A DNA stretch of 64,000 nucleotides, taken from NCBI GenBank assembly GCA_965228955.1, contig OZ245848.1:1612001-1676000 (forward strand), written 5' to 3'. Below the pieces are notes generated by a model. That model saw only the letters and a list, made by a program, of their open reading frames with translations, ran no database searches and was not told the DNA's origin. Origin of the DNA: JANSWY01 sp965228955 (GTDB lineage: Bacteria; Bacteroidota; Bacteroidia; Cytophagales; Cyclobacteriaceae). A program made the position numbers and the translations under genes. This document shows positions 9,563 to 19,351 of the stretch, piece by piece (position 1 is the first letter of the stretch; every line of letters begins with the position of its first letter).

Positions 9563-11148
9563 TAAAACCTTTTAGTTAATTGAATATTGATTCTGCTTTT
9601 ATATTCTGCTTTTCTGAGGGATAATTCTACAAGTCCTCTTATCGTCATATTTTGTCCAAATCGGTAATTGGCAGAGGCTCCCATGAATTGTTGAATGATA
9701 GTTGTGTCTCTTTCCGGATTGTAACTGTATAATACACTTCTTAAATAGGTAGATATATTGATTTTGTTGCGGAAGTAATATCTGTTGTGTCTGAAAGTTG
9801 TGGCAAGTGAATTCAGATATGAAGATTGATTGAAATTTAAATTACCACTTAGAGTTCCGCCTATTATAGGTGCATTTCTTATAGTTGCAAATGCATTATA
9901 ATTATCTGATGCATTCTGCAGGTTATTTTGATATCTTTTCCCGTAGGCAAATCCAACATTGACACCTTTCATCACCTTCAAATTGACTCTTGCTCTAATC
10001 CCTTGTCTCATCTGATCATCTGCAATGAGTTGTTCCAGATGTGTTTGGAAAGTTTCATAGAATATGATGTTTCTTCTCGTATCATAACTCAGCGATAATC
10101 TTACCCGTTTTTGTAATCTCAAATTTGCGGATACATGAAGGTTTGTAAGCCTTGATCCAGACTGGTTTCCTTCTGAATTTAGATTGTATAGATCAAGTTC
10201 TGCTGAAGAGAAGAAATTAACCCCATGACCCAAATTGGCTAAACCCTGAGCGTAAACGTATCTTCTGTCAATCGCTCCACTATTTTTTTGTTCAAGCACG
10301 CCAATCGTTGTTTCAAACCCGCTTTTCTTGCCAGAATAGGAGGTCCCCAAATAAGCTCCATATTGAAATAGATTACTATCAAACTTATTATTCTGATGAT
10401 TTGGCCTAAACCCAGCAATTCCGCCCATATGTACACCCCCAATTGTCTTTTCCAGGTTAATTCCATCAACCATCCCAAGAGAAGCAACCCGTCGATTAAC
10501 TTCCCTACCTAAACTGATCCTATGTGAATTTGCCTTCTCGTGTCGGATCGCAAATTTGTAGATGTTGAATAGTCCAGGACCTTGATATAAACCAGTTTCT
10601 GAAGCTTCGAGGTTTTGCCGGTATATGAGATAGGAGTCAAATGAAAAATTAGATTCCTCTATTTGATCCGCCCGGAATTTAACTCTTGCCATATTTCTGG
10701 AGCTGAAGTCTTCTGCAGATGAAGCAGATGTGTAGGTGGCTATTGAAACTGAGCCTCGGATTTTTTCATTTTCCTTTTTCAAAGGTTTTGAGACAATCTC
10801 ATTGGACTTCTCCATTGTTATGATTCTTCCTTGAAATTGAACCAGATCCCCTTTTGAAAGACTTATTCTGGCAATAGGTTTTCCCACACAGGAAAGTGAA
10901 GATTTTTGCTCCACCACTATAGCAGGCACCTGAGTACTGTCTTTATTAATAAAAAGTGTATCTCCAGCCAAAATACTGCTTGTATCTTCAAATCTGATAT
11001 AAACTCTGCTGGAAGTGGTATATGAAACCTTCCCAGACTGAGGTTTAGCTTTTTGCTGAGCTAAGGAAACACAACAAATAACAGTCATTGATGCTGATGC
11101 GAGTAATACTTTCAAGAACTTTCTCATATACATCATTTTATTATTCAT
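9562..11148 (-). CDS. Outer-membrane beta-barrel protein of the multiheme cytochrome operon
   Basis: 528 residues with an N-terminal signal peptide ending near SLAQQ. Residues about 38-125 form a compact beta-rich periplasmic region. From about 130 onward alternating polar/aromatic strands run to a terminal Phe (INIQLTKRF), the usual end of an outer-membrane barrel. It overlaps the 16-heme cytochrome gene by 8 bp. In MtrAB- or Pcc-type systems a barrel holds a multiheme cytochrome and lets electrons cross the outer membrane. This protein sits in the right place for that role, but I see no sequence motif that proves kinship to MtrB or PioB. It could instead be a general porin-like protein. Confidence 0.75.
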   Translation of the reverse strand: MNNKMMYMRKFLKVLLASASMTVICCVSLAQQKAKPQSGKVSYTTSSRVYIRFEDTSSILAGDTLFINKDSTQVPAIVVEQKSSLSCVGKPIARISLSKGDLVQFQGRIITMEKSNEIVSKPLKKENEKIRGSVSIATYTSASSAEDFSSRNMARVKFRADQIEESNFSFDSYLIYRQNLEASETGLYQGPGLFNIYKFAIRHEKANSHRISLGREVNRRVASLGMVDGINLEKTIGGVHMGGIAGFRPNHQNNKFDSNLFQYGAYLGTSYSGKKSGFETTIGVLEQKNSGAIDRRYVYAQGLANLGHGVNFFSSAELDLYNLNSEGNQSGSRLTNLHVSANLRLQKRVRLSLSYDTRRNIIFYETFQTHLEQLIADDQMRQGIRARVNLKVMKGVNVGFAYGKRYQNNLQNASDNYNAFATIRNAPIIGGTLSGNLNFNQSSYLNSLATTFRHNRYYFRNKINISTYLRSVLYSYNPERDTTIIQQFMGASANYRFGQNMTIRGLVELSLRKAEYKSRINIQLTKRF

Positions 11149-12382
11149 TCCCGTTAGGGTGACATCTCAGACATTCTGTGCTCACATAGGAGTATCCATT
11201 CACATCATCATGTTCATCATTCATATCATTTCTATTGTGTTCATGGCATTGCAAACAGCTAAAGACTGAATAATCATTTGGTTGTATGTGACATTCCGTA
11301 CACTCATTCCAGACTCCTCTTGCATGATTTCCTCTTGTAATAGGGAAGTAAAGATCATCGTGATCAAAATCTGCATTTTCCCATCTTGTGATATCATGAC
11401 AAGAAGCACAATCAGTTGAAAACCCTACTTGCTGATGATTTGGGTCGGTGGTTTCATTATAGTCCTCTAGATGACAGCTTAGACATTCAGGAGATGCCTC
11501 GCTAAAGTTTTCAGATAAATGACATTCAGCACAATCATTGATGTCATGTCCATCTATCAGAGGAAAGAAATCGTGATTTCCAGCACCCAACGTTGACCAG
11601 GAAAAAATGGTATGGCAATCGTCACAACTGGTTCCATAACCAACTTGCCTGTGATTCGGGTTTGTGGTAGCGATGTAATCTTCTCTGTGACAGGAGTAAC
11701 AGTCCTCAGAAATATCATCGTCGTAGTTTCCGTTTTGGTGACAATCTGTACAAGCCACTGCATCATGTCCACCCAGGAGAGGGAAGAAATTATGGTCCAA
11801 CATCTGATCGTCCCAGCCAAATGCTATCGCATCATGGCATTCCGTACAATCAGTTGAATATCCTTTTTCTATATGATTTGGGTTCTGGGCTGTGTTGAAA
11901 TCTTCCAGGTGACAGTTAATACAATCATTTCCCAACCGATCAAATCTTAAATTAACTTCATTGGCATGACAGTCAACGCAATTCAAAGTGGTGTGAGAAC
12001 CAGTTAACGCAAACCCATTTTGATCATGAAGCTCTGGAATATTGTCCACCAACCAACTGGTCTCATCATGGCATCTTGCACAATCTCTCCCAACGGACCC
12101 ACTGTGAATATCTTCATGACATGATGCGCAATATGATAATACTTCACTAAAAACCATAGATTCATGACAAGCTCTACAGTCTATCGCTTCATGGCTTCCA
12201 TTGAGAGTAAATTCTGTGGTGTCGTGATCAAATAGCAATGGTTCGGTCAGAGTCCACCAGTCGCCTGCTATGTGGCAGGCTTTACAATCTTCATGCACGG
12301 ACTCTCCATGAGGAGAAACCTCCTGAGCCATTGAAGTCCAGGATATGAGGAACGCAATTATTGAGTATGACAGTCTACGCAT
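11141..12382 (-). CDS. Multiheme cytochrome c with 16 CXXCH motifs
   Basis: 413 residues, with a signal peptide (cleavage near SMAQE). I count sixteen CXXCH heme-attachment motifs (CKACH near residue 33 through CLRCH near the C-terminus), about one heme per 25 residues, which is dense enough for a continuous heme wire. Extra conserved His residues occur in repeats of the type HDxxxFxLxGxH just before a CXXCH and are likely distal ligands. There is no lipobox, so it should be periplasmic or bound to the barrel. It overlaps the neighbours on both sides. The repeat pattern is shared with the 20-heme cytochrome, suggesting the two arose by duplication. Its redox partner and substrate are unknown. 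Confidence 0.95.
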   Translation of the reverse strand: MRRLSYSIIAFLISWTSMAQEVSPHGESVHEDCKACHIAGDWWTLTEPLLFDHDTTEFTLNGSHEAIDCRACHESMVFSEVLSYCASCHEDIHSGSVGRDCARCHDETSWLVDNIPELHDQNGFALTGSHTTLNCVDCHANEVNLRFDRLGNDCINCHLEDFNTAQNPNHIEKGYSTDCTECHDAIAFGWDDQMLDHNFFPLLGGHDAVACTDCHQNGNYDDDISEDCYSCHREDYIATTNPNHRQVGYGTSCDDCHTIFSWSTLGAGNHDFFPLIDGHDINDCAECHLSENFSEASPECLSCHLEDYNETTDPNHQQVGFSTDCASCHDITRWENADFDHDDLYFPITRGNHARGVWNECTECHIQPNDYSVFSCLQCHEHNRNDMNDEHDDVNGYSYVSTECLRCHPNGNE

Positions 12383-13965
12383 TCGAATCTTTGGATTTTA
12401 TATTCAACAAAGGACTGATCCGCCTTTTCATAAGTTTTGTGGCAAGCATCACAGTCGACAACTGCGTGTCTGCCTTCCAATGGAAATTCTGTCTCATCAT
12501 GGTCGAATAACCTTGGATACCAATTTTCAGCATCGTGGCACCTGGCACAGTCATTTACTCCTGCTACCAGAAATTGGCTGCCGTGCTGATCATCGTGACA
12601 ATCCACACACTCAGAATCAATGTTTCTAAAAGCCCATTTTTCTTCGTTTAAATGGCATTCAAAACATGGTGTGGCCATATGTCCACCTTCTAGTGGAAAA
12701 TCTGTTTCTGCATGTCTTTCTACAGAATAGGATGTCTCTTCAAACCCAGCTTCAGTAGAATGGCAGGAAGCGCAATCTTCGGTAATTCCATTAGTGACAA
12801 ATTCCCCTTCATGATAGTCTTCATGACAATTTTGACATTCGGAAAAGTCTATTGGGTCTGTGTAGTTTTCAGTTGTATGGCATTCCTTGCATTCTACTGG
12901 AATATGCATTCCGACCAAAGGATAATCTGTTAGATCATGATTGAAATCGGATAGGTCTCCCATAGCGAACCAACTTTCTTCGTTGTGACATTCAGCACAA
13001 TCAGTTCCAAATTTTCCTTCGTGTACATCATCGTCCTCATGGCAAGTGAAGCATGAGTTTTCATCAATTCCATTCTGATCCTGAAATGCCGCTAATGGAT
13101 CACTGGTTTGTTGATGGCATTCATAGCATGAAACAGCCTGGTGGCTTCCTCGCAATTCAAATTCTGTTTGATTATGATTAAAACCCTGATTACCGATAAA
13201 GGAAGTGAAGGATGCTACTTCATGACATTGCATACAGTCTCCTGGAAGTTGGGCATTGTGGGAATCATCATGGCATGATTTGCAATCATTGAATACAAGG
13301 TCTGCAAACTCTTGAAATTCCTTGCCGTTTCTGGTAGTCATTGGATGGCATTCCAGACAATCTACATCAACATGAGCTCCTTCCAACGGATAGTTAGTTT
13401 CATCATGATCAAATAATGGAGCAGGGCGAAATGCTTCTATATCATGACAAGATGCGCAATCATTATTGTTGGTTAATGTTCCTTGGTGGAAATCATCATG
13501 GCAAGAGATGCAGTCTTCATTTAGTCCAAGGAAAGTGTCTTCTCTTTCTCTTATCTCAGGATCTTCAATATAATCGGGTTTATGGCATTCTCTGCACTCT
13601 ATTACATCATGTTGCCCCTCCAAAATGTAGGTAGTTAAGTCATGATTGAATGTATCTTTGTCAAACCTCATCATGTCAAAAGTCTCACCGTGGTGTTCAC
13701 TATGACATGTGAAACATTCCTGGTCTCTCACCTCCTGACTGGAGTGATAACCATTATTGGAATCAATTAATGATTGAATATCATCATGGCAGTCTAGACA
13801 CTTCGTGCTGGAGACAGATTTTCCCAGGTCGTGACATAGTGTACAATTGGAAATTCCTTCGTATTCGGCATGAGCATCTGTTAGTTTGCCCGGAGAAATT
13901 TGAGCATAGGATAGTTGAGTGAGCACCATGAGAGAGAAGACGATATGTAATTTGACCTTAATCAT
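12358..13965 (-). CDS. Multiheme cytochrome c with 20 CXXCH motifs
   Basis: 535 residues with a signal peptide (cleavage near SYAQI). I count twenty CXXCH motifs, from CTLCH near residue 41 to CVDCHTQ at the very end. Six or more units follow the pattern FxHDxTxYxLxGxH-x4-CxxCH, giving each heme a likely second His. The gene overlaps the 16-heme gene by 25 bp and the Fe-S/FAD gene by 4 bp, so the three are translationally coupled. A protein of this size and heme density is expected to span a long distance in the periplasm. It is a candidate to take electrons from the membrane module encoded upstream and pass them to the 16-heme protein and barrel. The terminal acceptor cannot be read from sequence. 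Confidence 0.95.
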   Translation of the reverse strand: MIKVKLHIVFSLMVLTQLSYAQISPGKLTDAHAEYEGISNCTLCHDLGKSVSSTKCLDCHDDIQSLIDSNNGYHSSQEVRDQECFTCHSEHHGETFDMMRFDKDTFNHDLTTYILEGQHDVIECRECHKPDYIEDPEIREREDTFLGLNEDCISCHDDFHQGTLTNNNDCASCHDIEAFRPAPLFDHDETNYPLEGAHVDVDCLECHPMTTRNGKEFQEFADLVFNDCKSCHDDSHNAQLPGDCMQCHEVASFTSFIGNQGFNHNQTEFELRGSHQAVSCYECHQQTSDPLAAFQDQNGIDENSCFTCHEDDDVHEGKFGTDCAECHNEESWFAMGDLSDFNHDLTDYPLVGMHIPVECKECHTTENYTDPIDFSECQNCHEDYHEGEFVTNGITEDCASCHSTEAGFEETSYSVERHAETDFPLEGGHMATPCFECHLNEEKWAFRNIDSECVDCHDDQHGSQFLVAGVNDCARCHDAENWYPRLFDHDETEFPLEGRHAVVDCDACHKTYEKADQSFVEYKIQRFECVDCHTQ

Positions 13966-15302
13966 CCGTGCTTTTTCAGTATATAGTTGAACCTTTTAGT
14001 GATTTCTACACCAACACCCTGCAAGAATGAAGTAGGTAATTCTCCTCCTGCGAATATGTATACTTTGTCATTTTCAATTTCTCTGGTGCCTGATTCCTCC
14101 TTTAGTAACACAGAGCCTTTATTTATTGATACCAGATTGGAGTTGTAGGACACTTTTAAAGTACCTCGATCAATTGCATCAGTAATTTTCTCCTTATTTT
14201 TTGGTTTGATCCTGGAGAATTTGTCTTTGCGGTAGGAGAGAAGCACATCGTTATTATCCATCAGCATCATAGCGGATTCTACAGCAGAATCTCCACCACC
14301 TACAACAATAATTTTTTCATTGGATATCAATTCTGGTTCCAGGAGTCGATAAGCTACATTTTGTGAGTCTTCGCCTGGTATACCGAGTTTTCTAGGGCTT
14401 CCTCTGCGGCCAATTGCAAGGAGCACCTGGTTGGTGATGTATTCTTTACCTGTATTGGTTTTTACTTTGAATGTCTCATCCTGTTGAGGAATAATAGATT
14501 CAACTTTGGTGTTTTCATGAATGGTTAAATCATGGTCGGCAATGATCTTGTTCCACAATTCAAGCAATTCATCTTTTGAAGTAATGGTTAATTTTACTTT
14601 CCCATGAAGAGGTAATTCCATTGGTGCAGTCATTACTACCTTAGTTCTTGGGAAGGTGTAAACTGTTCCACCAAGAGAATCCTGCTCCAACGTGATAGAG
14701 CTCAGTCCTTGTTTTTTAGCTTCAAGAGTAGCTGAGATCCCTGCCGGACCTGCACCAATAATTACGACATCAAGTACTCCATCAATAGAAGCTTTCTTGT
14801 GTTTTGCGATATTTTCCAGTGCTTGTTGGCCTTGTTCAGCACTGTTTTTGATAAGTCCCATTCCACCAAGCTCCCCAGCTATGTAAACACCCTTCATATT
14901 GGTTTCGAATTGAGAATTTACATGAGGAAGGTCTACCCCTCGGCTTTCTGTTCCTATTCTTAAAGTAATAGCTTCAATTGGACAGGCGTGGAAACAGGCC
15001 CCATGACCAACGCAGTTGGTTGTGTTAATTACAGTGGCAACTCCATCAACCAATCCCAAAATATCTTTTTCCGGACAAGCCTTCACACATGCACCACTTC
15101 CAATACACGTGTTTAAGTCAATATGTGGATAGAGTGAAACTGGTTCAAACATACCTTCTTCCTTGGCTATCGCTACTTTTTCCTCAACTTCCTTAGACTT
15201 CCTGTTGTGTTGTCTCAAATAGAAGAAAACAATAATTCCGCACATCAGGAATATGATTCCGTAGATTAATATTTCTTCAATCATCACCATCAGAATATCC
15301 AT
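13962..15302 (-). CDS. Membrane-anchored Fe-S/FAD NAD(P)H oxidoreductase (thioredoxin reductase-like)
   Basis: 446 residues. One N-terminal membrane helix (about 8-29) is followed by RQHNRKSK, which by the positive-inside rule puts the rest in the cytoplasm. A ferredoxin-like part (about 60-115) has two motifs, CIGSGACVKACP and CVGHGACFHACP; each lacks the second Cys of the standard CxxCxxCxxxCP. Then come an FAD-binding GAGPAGIS motif, an NAD(P)H-binding GGGDSAVES motif and a final AGGELP stretch, as in the thioredoxin reductase superfamily, but without its CxxC redox pair. The likely job is to move electrons from NAD(P)H through FAD and Fe-S toward the cytochrome b-like protein encoded next. 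The direction could be reversed. The overlap with both neighbours supports a complex. Confidence 0.88.
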   Translation of the reverse strand: MDILMVMIEEILIYGIIFLMCGIIVFFYLRQHNRKSKEVEEKVAIAKEEGMFEPVSLYPHIDLNTCIGSGACVKACPEKDILGLVDGVATVINTTNCVGHGACFHACPIEAITLRIGTESRGVDLPHVNSQFETNMKGVYIAGELGGMGLIKNSAEQGQQALENIAKHKKASIDGVLDVVIIGAGPAGISATLEAKKQGLSSITLEQDSLGGTVYTFPRTKVVMTAPMELPLHGKVKLTITSKDELLELWNKIIADHDLTIHENTKVESIIPQQDETFKVKTNTGKEYITNQVLLAIGRRGSPRKLGIPGEDSQNVAYRLLEPELISNEKIIVVGGGDSAVESAMMLMDNNDVLLSYRKDKFSRIKPKNKEKITDAIDRGTLKVSYNSNLVSINKGSVLLKEESGTREIENDKVYIFAGGELPTSFLQGVGVEITKRFNYILKKHG

Positions 15303-16126
15303 GTATAGCCAAATGCCAGGGTCACTGCCACATGAAGTACAACAATTATTAACATGATCAGAGCGAAGGGAAGGTGCGCAACATGCCAGTATTTAAATAG
15401 CTGTTGCATCTTCTTCAATCGGGAAATTTTACCGGCTAAATTCAGTTCTTGCTTTACTATTCGTAAAATGGATTTCCTTTCTTTTTGGTCAAATGAGGTA
15501 GATTTTAGCTGCTTCTTGATCAATTTTAAATTCTTCCTTCTGTTTCTTGAATTGTGGTTGTCGGTAGTTTCTTTTAAGTTTTGAATGGAAATGCTAAGAT
15601 CCTTGTCATTCAGTAATTGGATTTGTAGAGAGGCTGATAAGCTATTTTGAACCTCATGAATTTCTTGTAAACTCAATTCTCTACCTTCAATGGTTCTGGG
15701 TATCTGAATGTATATAAACCGTCCAATTACTCCGCTAACTACTACCGCCACCATACTCCAAAATGCGATCGAAACAATTCCGCCAAACTTGAAGGCGGTG
15801 TGAAACAGGATCATTATTGGTCCAACTGTGCAGAGGAATATATGGAACTCAAGTAGATACCTTAGTCTGATCCACTTACCAAGAAATTCGTAGCGTTTGT
15901 GAAGGATATAAATCACTACGCCAATTAACATTAGTAGAGTTCCTACAATACCCAATCCATGCCCCATTAATCCACTTGGTTTAAACCAGTCGTGGTTTTC
16001 CAGGTAGTAGCGTTCTTCTAACGGTGTTGTGTAATACTGATAGCCTGTATAGGATAAATAACCAGTTACCCAAACCGTGATAGCTACCATTGTTCCCACG
16101 TAAATGATATGTGCTACTTTATTCAT
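15290..16126 (-). CDS. Membrane cytochrome b-like protein
   Basis: 278 residues with about five membrane helices (near 10-30, 58-78, 92-112, 117-137 and 250-272). His residues lie in or at the ends of these helices (MGHGLG, LEFHIFL, LFHTAFK, WHVAHLPF, VLHVAV), a pattern of bis-His heme b binding. Between helices four and five is a long Lys/Arg-rich, mostly helical loop (about 140-245) that should face the cytoplasm, where it could dock the Fe-S/FAD protein. I cannot assign it to a named cytochrome b family with certainty; b561 or ferric-reductase-like folds are the nearest in appearance. It overlaps the Fe-S/FAD gene by 13 bp and follows the CcsBA gene with no gap. Confidence 0.75.
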   Translation of the reverse strand: MNKVAHIIYVGTMVAITVWVTGYLSYTGYQYYTTPLEERYYLENHDWFKPSGLMGHGLGIVGTLLMLIGVVIYILHKRYEFLGKWIRLRYLLEFHIFLCTVGPIMILFHTAFKFGGIVSIAFWSMVAVVVSGVIGRFIYIQIPRTIEGRELSLQEIHEVQNSLSASLQIQLLNDKDLSISIQNLKETTDNHNSRNRRKNLKLIKKQLKSTSFDQKERKSILRIVKQELNLAGKISRLKKMQQLFKYWHVAHLPFALIMLIIVVLHVAVTLAFGYTWIF

Positions 16127-19100
16127 TTAGAGAACGATTTTGAATTTTCTTTTTTTCCAGTATGCTGCTACACTGATTGCAAATAGCATGGTTACCACTA
16201 GGTAAACCCAGGTGGGAATTGGAACCGGATCTCCTGCTGCATAGGAGTGAAGCCCAGATAAATAATAATTCACTCCATAATAAGTCATGATCACTGAGGC
16301 CAGCCCAAATATTGTTGCCAGGTTGTATGAATACAGATTGTACACCTTAGGAATGATCCTCATGTGAAGAATGAATGCGTAAATTAGAATAGTGACCAGT
16401 GCCCAGGTTTCTTTTGCATCCCATCCCCAATATCTACCCCAGGATTCATTTGCCCATATACCTCCGAGATAAGTTCCTGTACTGATCATGATTAAACCGC
16501 CAATAAGTGTGATTTCACTTAATAGGGTCATTTCTTTTACTATTCTTCTTATGCGTTCCTTGTTTTCGTTGGAGAGGAAAATCAATAGGATCAGGTTAAT
16601 GATTCCAATCATCGCTCCCAGCATTAGAAAACCGTAGCTGCCAGCCTCAAGGGAAACATGTATGGTTAACCAATAAGATTTAAGCACCGGTACTAAAGGT
16701 GTTATTTCTGGGTCCATGTGGCTTAGAAGTGCAACAAGTAAAATGATTGCCGAAAGGATGTTAGTAGCAGCCAAACCACCCCAGGATTTTCTGGTGAAGA
16801 TGATTCCGGCTAGAGTAGTAGTCCAAGCAATGTAGATCATAGACTCGTATCCATTACTCCAGGGTGCTCTTCCTGACACAAACCACCTGATTGCCAACCC
16901 ACCTGTGTGAAATATGAATCCTGCAATCAATATTCCCAACAGAACTTTAAAAACGATTCCGGTATTACTCTTTGGCTTGAAAACGGAATAGAACAAAAAG
17001 AAAAGAAATGCCAGCCCCATCAGTGTGTAAAATAAGGCCAGTCTATTGAAGACTTTTAGATTATTCAATAGTATCTCTAAATCGATTTTTGATTGAGAAG
17101 GAACTACGGAAGCTCCATTAGCCTCTTGATAATTTTTTAAATCAACAAGCAATTGGTCGGCTTGTGAGTAGTCTCCTGATTCGATACCTATTCTCAGTGC
17201 ATTTTTGTAACTGGAAAAGAATTGATTGCTGACTGAGCTGTTGTTATGATTACGTCCATGTGAGACATTCGCAACCCATGTATTGTTTTGGTCACCTTGA
17301 ATTGGGATTACCCGAAACATTCTTCCAGAGAATACCATATTAAGAATGTTCACCCTCTCATCAACCTTAAGAAGTTCTTTTTCGAAAGTTCCTCTGTCTA
17401 TTGGTTCCAATCCATAGGCCCGCTTAACGGGATCACTTAATTTGTAACTACCATTTGCATTGAAGAAGTCACTGTATTTTGCGTATTTCTCTTCAGTTCC
17501 CAGCAAAATCTTCAGGTCCGGATGTTTACCTAATTTTATTAATGGAATATGATACCAATCTGATTTGTTTATGAACATTCCCAGAACAACCTGATCTGCA
17601 TTTAGGCCCTCTATACTTTCTTTTCTACTTACCTTTCTTAATATTTCCCTGGAGAGTGTATGCATAGGCTTCATCCTTCCACGATGATCCTGAACTATTA
17701 CTTTGCTGAAATTCTTTGCATGCTCCTCGCTAATTGTAGTTTGGAGATTTCTTTGATCGATTACGGTTTGAGCATTAGTCTGACTTACTATAAATAAAAG
17801 AATTGCAGTGGCGGCCATTCTCATTTGCTTCAGTTGTTTATTCACCTGATAGAAACGACTTCCTTTATGCAATAGAGTCAAAATCATTCCCAGGGTCAGT
17901 AGGAAATAACCGATATAAGATATTAGCGAACCCCAATAATCATGATTAACACTTAGATAGGTCCCTTTTTCATCTCTGTCGAATGAGGACTGAAAGAATC
18001 TGTATCCGTCATAATCCAGAATGTGGTTCATGTATATCCTGAAATCTTTTTCCAGGTTGATTCTGTTATCATACAAAGTCACTTCACTTGCATAAGAAGC
18101 GGCGTTATCCGTTCCGGGGTATCTCTCCATCATGAAATCGTGCAAATAGATATAGAAGGGGAGTTGAATTGGTTTTGAGCCATATGAAATGGTCAGGCTT
18201 AAATTCTCCGATAAAACATTTGCTTGCTTGCCCGGAGAACCTTTTTGGCCATACACATAAATCTTTTGCGCAATCCCGTCAATAGTAATATTGAGTTTTA
18301 GTGCAGTTAAGCTTTCACGTTTGACTTTTTGGTCTTCAGATGATAACTCAACAACTCCATTAGGTAAGAACTCAGCAAATACAAAGCGATCTTGACCGAG
18401 TGTGTACAAAGATCTCAACATTAATGGGTGTGGGCCTTCTTTAGAAGTTAAGGTGCTTTTTGACTGAGTAGCCATTATCATTTGGGAAATGGTCTGAGTA
18501 GTTTGAAATTTCAGATTCCCATTTTCTAACCAAATATTCATGGCATTTGGTATTGTCTCATTATTAAAGTTGAAAAGAGTATTGTGGATTCTTTTTCTTT
18601 GACCTTCTGCCAAGAAATATTCTTCTCTGCCTGTTGCACCACCAACAACTATTTTCAGTAATGGCACACCGTTTGGGCTGCTTACAATGTTCCTTACAGG
18701 ATTTGGAATAAATTGATCAACTTCCACTTCAACAAGGCTTCCATCGATGAGATAAGATTCTTTCCATGCGTTATTTCCAATTGAAGCAAAAAGTACTTGT
18801 TCGTCAAATGTGTAAGATTTGCCATTCTTCTCAGCTTTGAACTTAAGAAATGTTTCAGAAGACAGGATTTCATTGGATTGCCCATTTTTCCTGATATGCA
18901 TGACGCCTTCATATCCTACATACCTGGTAACAGCTGCTCCAATCAGTATTACAATAATAGCAGCATGAAAGGCCAGTAATGCCCATTTCTTTTGCTGTAC
19001 CATCCTAAACCTGAAAATATTGAGAATGATAGTTCCTCCGAACAGAGAAAGAAGGAGTGTAAACCACCAGGATTTGTATATCAGTTTTTGGGCCGCACTT

Positions 19101-19222
19101 GTCCCAAAATCATTTTCGACAAAAGTGGCTCCACCTATAGCGATTGCAAATAAAAGAATGTACAATCCAGCAGCTCTGGTGCCAAACAGAGCAAATACAA
19201 ATTTTTTAAATCGATCAACCAT
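16127..19222 (-). CDS. ccsBA: Fused cytochrome c synthase, System II (ResB-CcsA)
   Basis: 1031 residues. It joins an N-terminal ResB/CcsB part (membrane helices near 15-110 and 435-455 around a large periplasmic beta region) to a C-terminal CcsA part with many helices. The CcsA tryptophan-rich heme-handling motif is clear near residues 920-940 (WANESWGRYWGWD then AKETWA; the usual Pro is Ala). Nearby His residues (FHTGGLAIRW, TIHVSLEAG) are likely heme ligands. It exports heme and attaches it to CXXCH motifs in the periplasm. As first gene of an operon encoding 36 such motifs, it is probably dedicated to those cytochromes. ATG at 19222 is preferred to an in-frame TTG six bases upstream. Confidence 0.95.
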   Translation of the reverse strand: MVDRFKKFVFALFGTRAAGLYILLFAIAIGGATFVENDFGTSAAQKLIYKSWWFTLLLSLFGGTIILNIFRFRMVQQKKWALLAFHAAIIVILIGAAVTRYVGYEGVMHIRKNGQSNEILSSETFLKFKAEKNGKSYTFDEQVLFASIGNNAWKESYLIDGSLVEVEVDQFIPNPVRNIVSSPNGVPLLKIVVGGATGREEYFLAEGQRKRIHNTLFNFNNETIPNAMNIWLENGNLKFQTTQTISQMIMATQSKSTLTSKEGPHPLMLRSLYTLGQDRFVFAEFLPNGVVELSSEDQKVKRESLTALKLNITIDGIAQKIYVYGQKGSPGKQANVLSENLSLTISYGSKPIQLPFYIYLHDFMMERYPGTDNAASYASEVTLYDNRINLEKDFRIYMNHILDYDGYRFFQSSFDRDEKGTYLSVNHDYWGSLISYIGYFLLTLGMILTLLHKGSRFYQVNKQLKQMRMAATAILLFIVSQTNAQTVIDQRNLQTTISEEHAKNFSKVIVQDHRGRMKPMHTLSREILRKVSRKESIEGLNADQVVLGMFINKSDWYHIPLIKLGKHPDLKILLGTEEKYAKYSDFFNANGSYKLSDPVKRAYGLEPIDRGTFEKELLKVDERVNILNMVFSGRMFRVIPIQGDQNNTWVANVSHGRNHNNSSVSNQFFSSYKNALRIGIESGDYSQADQLLVDLKNYQEANGASVVPSQSKIDLEILLNNLKVFNRLALFYTLMGLAFLFFLFYSVFKPKSNTGIVFKVLLGILIAGFIFHTGGLAIRWFVSGRAPWSNGYESMIYIAWTTTLAGIIFTRKSWGGLAATNILSAIILLVALLSHMDPEITPLVPVLKSYWLTIHVSLEAGSYGFLMLGAMIGIINLILLIFLSNENKERIRRIVKEMTLLSEITLIGGLIMISTGTYLGGIWANESWGRYWGWDAKETWALVTILIYAFILHMRIIPKVYNLYSYNLATIFGLASVIMTYYGVNYYLSGLHSYAAGDPVPIPTWVYLVVTMLFAISVAAYWKKRKFKIVL

Positions 19223-19351
19223 TGACAATCAGATTAGATAATCTTATTAAGTCTTTTTTAATATTCTATTGGTTGTGTTGTAGCGGGAGTGTTAACCTGA
19301 ATATTCAAATTAACTTAAATTGTCAGTATTTATTCTGCAGCTAAAGTGAGG

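Noticed and set aside
12345..13634. Plus-strand ORFs opposite the multiheme cytochrome genes
   Set aside because: They mirror the Cys/His-rich codons of the real genes on the other strand and carry no signals of their own.
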